8,931 nucleotides of DNA, from assembly GCA_007127575.1 (NCBI GenBank), contig SKZC01000160.1:1-8931 (forward strand). The letters are read 5' to 3'. Shown here in pieces: positions 1-6,451 of this stretch (position 1 is its first letter; each line of letters begins with the position of its first letter). The position numbers and the translations under genes were made by a program. The DNA is from Gemmatimonadota bacterium (GTDB lineage: Bacteria; Gemmatimonadota; Gemmatimonadetes; Longimicrobiales; Gaopeijiaceae). The notes beneath the pieces are model-generated. The model was not told where the DNA came from. It saw nothing but the letters and a program-made list of their open reading frames with translations, and ran no database searches.

Positions 1-863
1 GCCCGATCTTCGTACCGCCGGGCGGTCATGAAGGCTTCGTAAAGCCCCTCCGCCTCCCGGTACCGGACCTCCTCGTCCGGAGCCAGGGGGACGTACCGTC
101 GCTCCACTACGAAGTCGGCCAGGACCCGGTCCGTCATCTCGCCGATGGTCCTCCGGTAGGCCACGGGCCCCACGAGGCGTTCCAGCTCGGAGCTTCGGCC
201 GTCCGGGTACGTAGCCGTGAGGCCCAGCCGGTGGCGGGCAGGGGCGATCCGAAGGGCGTCGTGCCATGTTCGGGCCTCTCCGGCTTGGGTGTCAGCCAGG
301 TGGTGGACCTCGTCCAGGACGAGAAGGTCGAAACGGGAGCCCTCGCGCTCCAGGAGGGGAAACGCCGAGTGATAGGTGGTGACGGTGATCTGCCGAGGAT
401 CCTTCTCGTCGCCGTAGTACGCTCCCACCTGTTCGCCTCCGAAGACGTCGGCGAGCTGGCCGAACCACTGCTGGAGGAGAGCCCGGGTGGGGGCGACGAC
501 ACAGGTGCCTGCGCCCAGCCGTCGGATGGCCAGGAGGGCCACGAAGCTCTTTCCGGCTCCGGTGGGGAGGACGACGGTGCCCCGGCCGCCGGAGGGCCCG
601 GTGCCCATCCACCGCTCCACAGCTTCCTTCTGGTAGTCCCGGGGGGTCCGAGCGTCGAAGAATGACGCCTGCAGCTCCTGGGGTGCCGGCGACGCCTCGG
701 AGATCCCCCGGGCCCGCGCCCACTCCCGGAGCTCGGGGAGGCGGTGGCCTGCCGCGACGTGGGCCCCGCTCCGGTCGTCCCAGCTCATCCAGGCCGGCGC
801 CTCGGGAGAATTCCGCAGGACGGCGAGTCCGTTCCGGAACGCGATCCAGGGGCTTCGATTCAT
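1..863 (-). CDS. XPB/Rad25-type SF2 DNA helicase (3' end outside window)
   Basis: This is an ATP-dependent DNA helicase/translocase of the XPB (Rad25) family, the archaeal/bacterial form that usually works with the nuclease Bax1 (DUF790) in DNA repair. The visible 287 residues start with a short N-terminal region (about 8-60, with WDDRSG at 28-33) resembling the damage-recognition domain of small XPBs. The helicase core follows: RDYQKEAVERW at 75-85 (Q-motif position), Walker A PTGAGKS at 100-106, motif Ia PTRALLQQW at 125-133, the XPB-typical AYYGDEKDPRQITVTTYHSA at 148-167, motif II DEVHH at 184-188, and motif III LTAT at 215-218. The RED tripeptide that normally follows motif III is not present. 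The second RecA domain lies beyond the left edge. ATG 863 has GAGG directly upstream but very close; GTG at 887 is an alternative that adds 8 residues. The gene is divergent from the MscS gene. Bax1 would be expected downstream, outside the window. Confidence 0.9.
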   Translation of the reverse strand, partial: MNRSPWIAFRNGLAVLRNSPEAPAWMSWDDRSGAHVAAGHRLPELREWARARGISEASPAPQELQASFFDARTPRDYQKEAVERWMGTGPSGGRGTVVLPTGAGKSFVALLAIRRLGAGTCVVAPTRALLQQWFGQLADVFGGEQVGAYYGDEKDPRQITVTTYHSAFPLLEREGSRFDLLVLDEVHHLADTQAGEARTWHDALRIAPARHRLGLTATYPDGRSSELERLVGPVAYRRTIGEMTDRVLADFVVERRYVPLAPDEEVRYREAEGLYEAFMTARRYEDR

Positions 864-963
864 CCTCGCTTCCGGGTTTGTCCCCACCCCTTCCCCCTGC
901 GCTCCAGTTGGAAGATTTTCCGTGTTCCTCCATGAAGACCCCGAAGCGTCAGGGGGTGTGCCG

Positions 964-1839
964 GTGAACGGAGTTGCCGACAGTCTCAGGGCCTCGTTGG
1001 CTCTGGTGGCCGAGGGTGGGTTGGTGGCCAACGTCATCTGGACCGGTCTCCTGGTCCTGGTCCTCCTGGTGGCCCACCGGGTGGCGAAGACGGCGATCCA
1101 CTCGCGCACGTGGGGGACGGCGGAGGTCCGGAAGCGCTGGATGGTCATGACCCGGAATACCGCCATCCTCATCCTGCTTCTGGGTCTGGTCATCATCTGG
1201 GCCCAGCAGCTCCAGACCCTGGCCCTCTCCCTGGTGGCCATCTCCCTGGCCCTGGTCATCTCGGTGAAGGAGCTCCTTCTCTGCGTGGGCGGGGAGATCC
1301 TTCGCTCCAGCACCCGGCTCTTCACCGTGGGAAGCCGGATCCAGGTGAACGGAGTTCGGGGGGACGTCATCGATCTGAACCTCCTCACCACTACGGTGAT
1401 GGAGGTGGGACCCGGCCAGGCGGCCCACCAATACACGGGCCGGGCCGTCCTCCTCCCCAACTCCCTTTTCCTATCCCATCCAGTCTACAACGAGACGTTC
1501 ACGCGGCGCTACGTCCTCCACCAGTTCTCGGTGGCGGTTCGGCCGGAGGCCTGGGCCGTCGCAACTAGGGCCATGGAGGAGGCGACTGGGGAGGTCTCCG
1601 GGCCGTACCTGAAGGGGGCGCGGCGGCACATCGAGGCGTTGGGGGAGCGGGAGGGATTGGACACGCCCTCGGCGGGTCCCGAGGTGTCCCTGGGGATGAC
1701 CGAGCCCGACCGGGTCCGACTCATCGTTCGGGTCGCCGTGCCGTCGCGGGAAAAGAACAAGATGGAGCAGGCTATCCTCCGGCGGTTCTTCCAGCTCTTT
1801 GAGGAGACCGGATACTTGAGGGCCCCCCTCCTTCCCTGA
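964..1839 (+). CDS. MscS-family mechanosensitive ion channel
   Basis: This is an inner-membrane, small-conductance mechanosensitive channel subunit, which by family opens under membrane tension to release solutes after osmotic downshock. It has 291 residues: a first span at about 21-39, a second at 64-80, and a long third (pore-lining) hydrophobic helix at about 84-110. The MscS beta domain follows (FTVGSRIQVNGVRGDVIDL at 120-138, then LLTTTVMEV, then GRAVLLPNSLF at 159-169), and an alpha/beta C-terminal domain ends the protein. The GTG start at 964 is chosen because AGGGGG at 951-956 lies 7 bases upstream. The in-frame GTGs at 922 and 958 have no comparably placed site. A weak promoter may sit at 908-913 (TTGGAA) and 931-936 (CATGAA, poor match), which would give a short leader. 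The pore helix lacks the Gly/Ala packing of E. coli MscS and carries a Lys-Glu pair. The stop codon lies inside a hairpin. Confidence 0.88.
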   Translation: MNGVADSLRASLALVAEGGLVANVIWTGLLVLVLLVAHRVAKTAIHSRTWGTAEVRKRWMVMTRNTAILILLLGLVIIWAQQLQTLALSLVAISLALVISVKELLLCVGGEILRSSTRLFTVGSRIQVNGVRGDVIDLNLLTTTVMEVGPGQAAHQYTGRAVLLPNSLFLSHPVYNETFTRRYVLHQFSVAVRPEAWAVATRAMEEATGEVSGPYLKGARRHIEALGEREGLDTPSAGPEVSLGMTEPDRVRLIVRVAVPSREKNKMEQAILRRFFQLFEETGYLRAPLLP

Positions 1840-1854
1840 CGAAGGGGGGGGGCC
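1821..1854 (+). terminator. GC-rich hairpin over the mscS stop codon
   Basis: The left arm at 1821-1834 (GGCCCCCCTCCTTC) pairs with 1841-1854 (GAAGGGGGGGGGCC). The 14-bp stem has one G-U wobble, and the 6-base loop holds most of the TGA stop (1837-1839). No U-run follows, so it is not a classical intrinsic terminator. Its strength and its position at the end of the gene suggest a role in transcript termination or 3'-end stability. Confidence 0.5.
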
Positions 1855-1857
1855 GGG

Positions 1858-1896
1858 GGAGCCGTCGGGGTTGAACCTCAGGGCACCGACGGCTCC
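1858..1896. terminator. Inverted repeat between convergent genes, possible bidirectional terminator
   Basis: A perfect 11-bp stem, GGAGCCGTCGG at 1858-1868 and CCGACGGCTCC at 1886-1896, encloses a 17-base loop. The loop contains the TGA (1880-1878, minus strand) of the 81-residue gene, so the right arm is also its last coding sequence. It immediately follows the mscS hairpin and therefore could stop transcription from both sides. No long T-run flanks either arm. Confidence 0.45.
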
Positions 1897-2123
1897 TTGA
1901 GTCCAGCCTCGACCAGGCGAAGCTCCATCTCCCGGGACGGCACCTGAAACACCGGGCAGACCGAGCCTGTACACTCTCCCCCCTGGTCGAGGCATACGAG
2001 GTGAGCCGGATCGTCCCGAGCTCCCTCCGGAGCCGGGACCCCGAGGAGGTCCCACTTCCACACCACCCGTACCATGCGATCCCGGCCCGAACAATATGCG
2101 AGGGAGGTCTTGGGTGTGCTCAT
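1878..2123 (-). CDS. Small Cys-containing hypothetical protein (81 aa)
   Basis: I do not recognise a named family. The product is a small soluble protein with no signal peptide or membrane span. Its four cysteines are at 11, 44, 51 and 56, in the segments LAYCSGRDRMVRVV and LVCLDQGGECTGSVCP. This spacing looks like a small zinc-ribbon-type protein in which the second Cys of an N-terminal CxxC has become Arg14; metal binding is an inference only. The ATG at 2123 is preceded by GGAGAG with a 4-base gap. The same frame stays open further upstream, but that part is Pro/Arg-rich and lies opposite the next small gene, so it is not taken as coding. It lies 134 bases downstream of the 63-residue membrane protein gene on the same strand and may share its transcript. 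It converges on mscS. Confidence 0.6.
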   Translation of the reverse strand: MSTPKTSLAYCSGRDRMVRVVWKWDLLGVPAPEGARDDPAHLVCLDQGGECTGSVCPVFQVPSREMELRLVEAGLKEPSVP

Positions 2124-2230
2124 GGGTCTCTCCGGCTCAGGGTTCCCGCGAGCGGGATGCCACTGCCTCGGACGTCCCGCGTACAGATACAAGATCGCGG
2201 GAACGCCAACCGCCGTCTGTCGGGAGAAGC

Positions 2231-2262
2231 CAGCGCGGCGCTGTGGGGGATTTCCCCTCAGG
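2231..2262. repeat. Palindromic cluster after the small membrane-protein gene
   Basis: A near-perfect palindrome CAGCGC-G-GCGCTG lies at 2231-2243. Next to it are short GGGG/CCCC and CCCCT/AGGGG pairings around the TGA at 2260-2258. On the minus strand these lie at and just after the end of the 63-residue gene, so they could form small hairpins that attenuate read-through into the 81-residue gene. The stems are short, so the support is weak. Confidence 0.25.
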
Positions 2263-2449
2263 GGAGCGGGGAGTGGAGCGGGAGCACCTGGGCGCCCACG
2301 CCGAAGAGCCATCCAGCGGCCAGGAGGAGGAGAAGGGCCGCAGCGATGATGAGCATGAAGAGGGTGGCGGGGTTCATCCTCTCCTTCTCCTCCTTCCCTC
2401 TGGCCTTCTGTTTCTGGAGTCGCTTCCGGTGTGCCTTCTTCGAGGACAT
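2258..2449 (-). CDS. Small basic single-span membrane protein (63 aa)
   Basis: The family is not recognised. The first 25 residues are very basic (MSSKKAHRKRLQKQKARGKE and on). One strongly hydrophobic segment follows at about 28-51 (LFMLIIAAALLLLLAAGWLF core), then a short tail. By the positive-inside rule the Lys/Arg-rich N-terminus would be cytoplasmic, with the C-terminus outside. The ATG at 2449 has an excellent ribosome-binding site, AGGAGGGGAGG, just upstream. The coding frame is supported by that site and by the clear charge/hydrophobicity layout rather than by homology. It is divergent from the PQQ dehydrogenase gene and upstream of the Cys-containing small gene. Function is unknown. 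Confidence 0.68.
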   Translation of the reverse strand: MSSKKAHRKRLQKQKARGKEEKERMNPATLFMLIIAAALLLLLAAGWLFGVGAQVLPLHSPLP

Positions 2450-2494
2450 GGCCTCCCCTCCTGGTCAGGGTCACCTTCGGTGGGCCCCCCTGTG

Positions 2495-2516
2495 CCCCTA
2501 CGTCAGAACGTAGGGG
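2495..2516. promoter_or_regulatory. Perfect 9-bp inverted repeat upstream of the PQQ dehydrogenase gene
   Basis: CCCCTACGT at 2495-2503 and ACGTAGGGG at 2508-2516 form a perfect inverted repeat around the 4-base loop CAGA. It lies between the divergent small membrane-protein gene (start 2449) and the dehydrogenase start (2641). It could be an operator for a dimeric regulator or a leader hairpin. No T-run follows on either strand, so a terminator is less likely. Confidence 0.4.
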
Positions 2517-2640
2517 AAGGGGGGAGAAGGGACCACCACTGCCCCGCTACCGGGTTCGCGTGGCAGCGGGCTGCACCCTACCTTCATTCAAGCTCCATCC
2601 ACGGTCCTCGCCTCGTTTTCTTTCCACTGGAGGTCCTCCC

Positions 2641-4092
2641 ATGAAGACCGCCGGCGCAGCCTGGGCAACCGCTTCCCTCGCCCTCTTTTTCCTCGCCGCT
2701 CCGGCGTGCGCTCAGACCCCGGAGGAGGGCGAGACCACGAACAACCCCTTTCCCGACCCCATCGAGACGGAGGAGGGGCTCGTGGTGGTGGATGTGGTGG
2801 AGTTCGCCGAGGTGCCGGACAGCGACGGTGAGGCGGCGCGGATGATGCTCCTGGTGGACGAGCCGGGGACGGGCCGGATGTTCGTGAACGACATGCGGGG
2901 GCCCCTCCACACGGTGAGCTACGACGGCTCGCAGGTGGAGCTCTACGTGGATATCGACGAGCCGCAGTGGGGGCTGGGGAACGTGGATTACAGCGGGCGG
3001 GAGCGGGGCTTTCAGAGCTTCGCCCTCCACCCGGAGTTCGGCCAGGAAGGAGCCCCCGGGTACGGCCGCTTCTATACCTGGACGGATGTGGAGGACACGG
3101 AGCCGGAGGCGGACTTCCGCCCCGACGGGGGTGACAACGTGCACCACACCGTTCTCCACGAGTGGGTGGCGGAGAACCCCGAGGCCTCGGCCTATGACGG
3201 AGGCCTGCCCCGGGAGCTCATGCGCTTCGAGCAGCCCTTCGGAAACCACAACGCGGGACTCATCGCCTTCCGGCCCACGGCGGTCCCTGGGGACGAGGAC
3301 TACGGCCTCCTCTACATCGGCTCCGCCGACGGAGGGAGTGGCGGCGACCCCCTGAACCTCTCCCTGGACATGAGCCAGGGCTTCGGAAAGATCCTCCGCA
3401 TCGACCCTCTGGGCTCCGACAGCCGGAATGGCGCCTACGGGATCCCGGCCACGAATCCCTTCGTCGGTGAGAGCGACAACGGGATCCTGGAAGAGATCTA
3501 CGCCTCCGGGATGCGGAACCCCCAGCGCTTCGGCTGGGACCCGGCGAACGAGAACCTCTTCATGGCCGATATCGGGCAGAACATCGTGGAGAAGGTGAGT
3601 CTCGTGCCCCCGGGGGGGAATCTGGGCTGGAACGAGTGGGAGGGGAGCTACCGCTACCTGGAGCGCTCGGCGGTGAGCCTGGAGGATCCTCGGAGCGATC
3701 CCGCCGTGACCTATCCGGCGGTGGAATACGGCCGCTACGATCCTCTCATGGATGACCGGGTGGCGGTGACGGGGGTCCACGTCTTCAGGGGTGGCGCCCA
3801 CCCGGTCCTGGAGGGTCGGGTCCTTTTCGCCGACTTCGTGGTGGGGGAGATCCTCCACTTCGACGCCGACGACATCCCGGAGGGGGGCACGGAGGGGATC
3901 CGGCGCGTCCTCCTCCGCCACGAGGGGGGGGAGCCTCAGAGGTTCCTGGACCTCATCCAGGAGAAGAACGAGGAGCAGGGGAGGGACCCGTCCCCCCGGA
4001 CGGACATCCGGTTCGGGACGGGCCCCGACCACCGCTTTTTCCTCCTGAACAAGCACGACGGGGTGATCCGGGAGGTGCTTCCCGGAGGCTGA
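2641..4092 (+). CDS. Secreted PQQ-dependent sugar dehydrogenase (soluble GDH/Asd family)
   Basis: The product is a six-bladed beta-propeller oxidoreductase of the soluble glucose/aldose dehydrogenase family. By family it oxidises a sugar or alcohol with PQQ as cofactor, outside the cytoplasm. It has 483 residues, slightly longer than many members. A signal peptide covers about 1-24, with cleavage after ACA. Family motifs in order are ERGFQSFALHPEF (121-133), FGNHNAGLIAF (200-210, probable catalytic His203), LYIGSADGGSGGDP (224-237), FGKILRIDP (248-256), IYASGMRNPQRFGW (286-299, PQQ-contact Arg/Asn region), MADIGQN (308-314) and PPGGNLGWNEWEG (323-335). The ATG at 2641 has GGAGG 7 bases upstream. 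The frame stays open further 5' but gives no signal-like sequence. The actual substrate cannot be told from sequence. It converges on tex. Confidence 0.88.
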   Translation: MKTAGAAWATASLALFFLAAPACAQTPEEGETTNNPFPDPIETEEGLVVVDVVEFAEVPDSDGEAARMMLLVDEPGTGRMFVNDMRGPLHTVSYDGSQVELYVDIDEPQWGLGNVDYSGRERGFQSFALHPEFGQEGAPGYGRFYTWTDVEDTEPEADFRPDGGDNVHHTVLHEWVAENPEASAYDGGLPRELMRFEQPFGNHNAGLIAFRPTAVPGDEDYGLLYIGSADGGSGGDPLNLSLDMSQGFGKILRIDPLGSDSRNGAYGIPATNPFVGESDNGILEEIYASGMRNPQRFGWDPANENLFMADIGQNIVEKVSLVPPGGNLGWNEWEGSYRYLERSAVSLEDPRSDPAVTYPAVEYGRYDPLMDDRVAVTGVHVFRGGAHPVLEGRVLFADFVVGEILHFDADDIPEGGTEGIRRVLLRHEGGEPQRFLDLIQEKNEEQGRDPSPRTDIRFGTGPDHRFFLLNKHDGVIREVLPGG

Positions 4093-4115
4093 GGGTCGCG
4101 GGCGGGGTCCCTCAG
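4089..4115. terminator. Hairpin between convergent dehydrogenase and tex genes
   Basis: CTGAGGG at 4089-4095, overlapping the TGA stop of the dehydrogenase, pairs perfectly with CCCTCAG at 4109-4115 across a 13-base loop. It sits in the 35-base gap before the tex stop codon, so one structure could end both transcripts. There is no T-run, and the stem is only 7 bp. Confidence 0.4.
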
Positions 4116-4127
4116 TCCCTACCGCGT

Positions 4128-6281
4128 TCAGCCCTTGCCGGCCTCCTTCATGGAGAGGCCGATGCGGCCCCGGTCCAGGTCCACGGAGAGGACGGTGACC
4201 TTCACCCGCTGTCCCACCCGGACGATGTCGGCGGGGTCCTTCACGAAGTGCTGGGCGAGCTGGGAGATGTGGACCAGCCCATCCTGGTGTACGCCCACGT
4301 CCACGAAGGCGCCGAAGGCCACCACGTTGGTGACCACTCCCTCCAGGCGCATTCCCTCCTCCAGGTCCTCCGGGGTGCGGACGTCGTCCCGGAAGGCCGG
4401 GGGCTCGAACCCCTCCCGTGGGTCCCGCCCCGGCCGCCGGAGCTCTTCCACAATGTCCTCCAGGGTGGGCCGACCCAGCTCCTCCGTCTCGTAGCGCTCC
4501 AGCCGGATCCGGGCCACGGCGTCGTGGTTTTCCACCAGATCGGCCAGGGAGAGCCCCAGGTCCCGGGCCATGGCCTCCACCACCGGGTAGCGTTCCGGGT
4601 GGACGGCGGTGCGGTCCAGGGGGTGGTCCCCGTTCCGGATCCGTAGGAAACCGGCGGCCTGCTGGAAGGCCTTCTTTCCCAGGCGGGGGACGTCCAGGAG
4701 CTCGTTGCGGGTCCGAAATCCGCCTCGCTCCTCCCGGAGCTCCACGATCCTCCGGGCCAGGGTAGGTCCGATCCCCGACACATGGGAGAGGAGGGAGGGG
4801 GAGGCGGTTCCCAGCTCCACCCCCACCCGGTTCACGCAGATCTCCACCACCTGATCCAGCCGCTCCTTCAAGCGGGTCTGGTTCACGTCGTGCTGGTACT
4901 GGCCCACCCCGATGGCTTTGGGGTCGATCTTCACCAGCTCGGCCAGGGGGTCCTGGAGCCTCCGGGCGATGGAGACGGCGCCCCGGAGGCTCACGTCCAG
5001 CTCCGGCAGCTCCTCCCGGGCGGTCTCGGAGGCCGAGTACACGGAGGCTCCCGCCTCGCTCACCAGGACCACGTCGGGGTGGGCGTCCCGGGGGAGCTCC
5101 TCCAGCGCGGCGCGCACGGCCTCCTCCGTCTCCCGGGAGGCGGTGCCGTTCCCCACGGCCACGAACCGGGGGTGGTGGTCCCGCACCAGCGCTCGGACTC
5201 CGTTCGCAAAGGCGTCGGGCTGATGGAGGAAGAGGGTCCCGGTGGCGGCGACCCCCCCGGACGCGGTCACCGCCGCCGCCTTCACCCCGGTGCGAAGTCC
5301 CGGATCCAGCCCCAGCACCGGCTCACGACCCGCCGGGGGAGCCAGGAGCAGCTCTTCCAGGTTCTCCCCGAAGATCCGGATGGCCTCCTCCTCCGCCGCC
5401 TCCACCAGCTCCGCCTGGATCTCCCCGGACAGGGAGGGAGCCAGAAGCCGCTTCCACGCGTCCTGGACCGCCTGCCTCATCTGCTCCCGGGCCTGCCGGG
5501 GCGCCACATAGCTCCGGTCCAGGGCGGCAAGAATCTCCTCCTCCGGTCCCTGGACGGTCCAGCTCAAAAACCCTTCGGACTCCCCCCGGCGGATGGCCAG
5601 GATCCGGTGGGAGGCAACGCGCCCCACCGGCTCCGAGAAGTCGTAGTAGTCCTGGAACTTGGAAGGCTCGTCCCGCTTGCCTCGCTTCGCCCGGGACCGA
5701 ACCATGCCTTCTTTGCGGAGGAGGTTCCGGATCCACTTCCGGAGCCCGGCGTCGTCGGCGATGCGCTCCGCCACGATGTCCCGGGCCCCGTGGAGCGCCT
5801 CCTCCGCGTCGGCCACCGAGTCCTCGCCCTGGGCGCTTACATAGCCCCGGGCCTCCCGCCGAAGCGCCCCGTCTCCCACGTCTCCGTTCCAGAGGAGCTC
5901 GGCCAGAGGGGCGAGTCCCCGGTCCTCCGCCATCTTCCCCCGGGTCTTCCGCTTGGGCCGGTAGGGGAGGTACAGGTCCTCTACCTCCTGACGGGTGGTC
6001 GCCTGGCGGATGGCCTTCTCCAGCTCCGAGGTCAGGTGGCCCTGCTCTTGGATGGACGCCAGCACCGCCTCCCTCCGCTCCTCCAGCCCACGGAGGTACC
6101 GGGCCCGGTCCTGGAGGTCCCGGAGCTGAACCTCGTCCATCCCTCCGGTGGCCTCCTTCCGGTAGCGGGCTACGAAGGGGAGGGTGTTTCCCGCGTCGAA
6201 GAGGGACAGGGCCCGGCCCACACCATCGGGGGGGAGCGCGAGCTCTCGGGCCAGGGTTCGGACCAGCGAAGAATCGGTCAT
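4128..6281 (-). CDS. tex: Tex family RNA-binding transcription accessory protein
   Basis: Tex is a cytoplasmic nucleic-acid-binding protein linked to transcription and RNA metabolism. It is widely conserved and a bacterial relative of Spt6. The product has 717 residues, near the family norm. The helical Tex N-terminal region spans about 1-190 and contains the signatures NTLPFVARYRKEATGGMDEV (32-51) and VEDLYLPYRPKRKTRG (100-115). A YqgF/RNase H-like domain starts at VLGLDPGLRTGVK (322-334). IDPKAIGVGQYQHDV (452-466) precedes a helix-hairpin-helix region at about 490-548 (VSGIGPTLARRI). A C-terminal S1 domain lies at about 640-712 (VTNVVAFGAFVDVGVHQDGLVHISQL). The ATG at 6281 is chosen because homologous sequence begins just after it; no good ribosome-binding site precedes it. 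Earlier in-frame ATGs at 6338, 6365 and 6428 would add Gly/Pro-rich residues unlike the family. It is divergent from the thioredoxin gene. Confidence 0.96.
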   Translation of the reverse strand: MTDSSLVRTLARELALPPDGVGRALSLFDAGNTLPFVARYRKEATGGMDEVQLRDLQDRARYLRGLEERREAVLASIQEQGHLTSELEKAIRQATTRQEVEDLYLPYRPKRKTRGKMAEDRGLAPLAELLWNGDVGDGALRREARGYVSAQGEDSVADAEEALHGARDIVAERIADDAGLRKWIRNLLRKEGMVRSRAKRGKRDEPSKFQDYYDFSEPVGRVASHRILAIRRGESEGFLSWTVQGPEEEILAALDRSYVAPRQAREQMRQAVQDAWKRLLAPSLSGEIQAELVEAAEEEAIRIFGENLEELLLAPPAGREPVLGLDPGLRTGVKAAAVTASGGVAATGTLFLHQPDAFANGVRALVRDHHPRFVAVGNGTASRETEEAVRAALEELPRDAHPDVVLVSEAGASVYSASETAREELPELDVSLRGAVSIARRLQDPLAELVKIDPKAIGVGQYQHDVNQTRLKERLDQVVEICVNRVGVELGTASPSLLSHVSGIGPTLARRIVELREERGGFRTRNELLDVPRLGKKAFQQAAGFLRIRNGDHPLDRTAVHPERYPVVEAMARDLGLSLADLVENHDAVARIRLERYETEELGRPTLEDIVEELRRPGRDPREGFEPPAFRDDVRTPEDLEEGMRLEGVVTNVVAFGAFVDVGVHQDGLVHISQLAQHFVKDPADIVRVGQRVKVTVLSVDLDRGRIGLSMKEAGKG

Positions 6282-6451
6282 GGAAACGGGGAGGGACTCA
6301 GGGTGAGAGAATGGAGGGTGCGGGCTTCCCCTTCCCATTTCCCACCAGCGAGGGGTACGTTCCATAATAGCGGCGGAGGCGGGGCTGGAACCGGCTGGCC
6401 GGTGCCCCCCACCTCCGGATCCTACCATCTCAGCCCGCCTGCTGTAGAGCC
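6282..6451. promoter_or_regulatory. Divergent promoter region of tex and the thioredoxin-TPR gene
   Basis: This 170-base gap must hold the promoters of two divergent genes. The only AT-rich island is around 6362-6370. On the minus strand it reads TATTAT (6369-6364), a candidate -10 for tex about 80 bases before its start, but no good -35 lies at the right distance. If it is used, the upstream tex starts at 6365 and 6428 are excluded. No convincing plus-strand promoter is seen. Confidence 0.25.

Noticed and set aside
922..963. GTG at 922 as the mscS start
   Set aside because: It has no ribosome-binding site and adds a polar leader not typical of the family, whereas GTG 964 has AGGGGG at good spacing.
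1878..2474. One continuous 198-codon minus-strand gene covering both small genes
   Set aside because: Its first 117 residues are Pro/Arg-rich and overlap, in another frame, the better-supported 63-aa membrane protein; only the last 81 residues look protein-like and have their own start and ribosome-binding site.
2584..4056. A 490-codon open frame on the minus strand opposite the dehydrogenase gene
   Set aside because: It is rich in His, Arg, Val and Pro with no recognisable domain, and is the antisense shadow of a well-supported gene in high-GC DNA.
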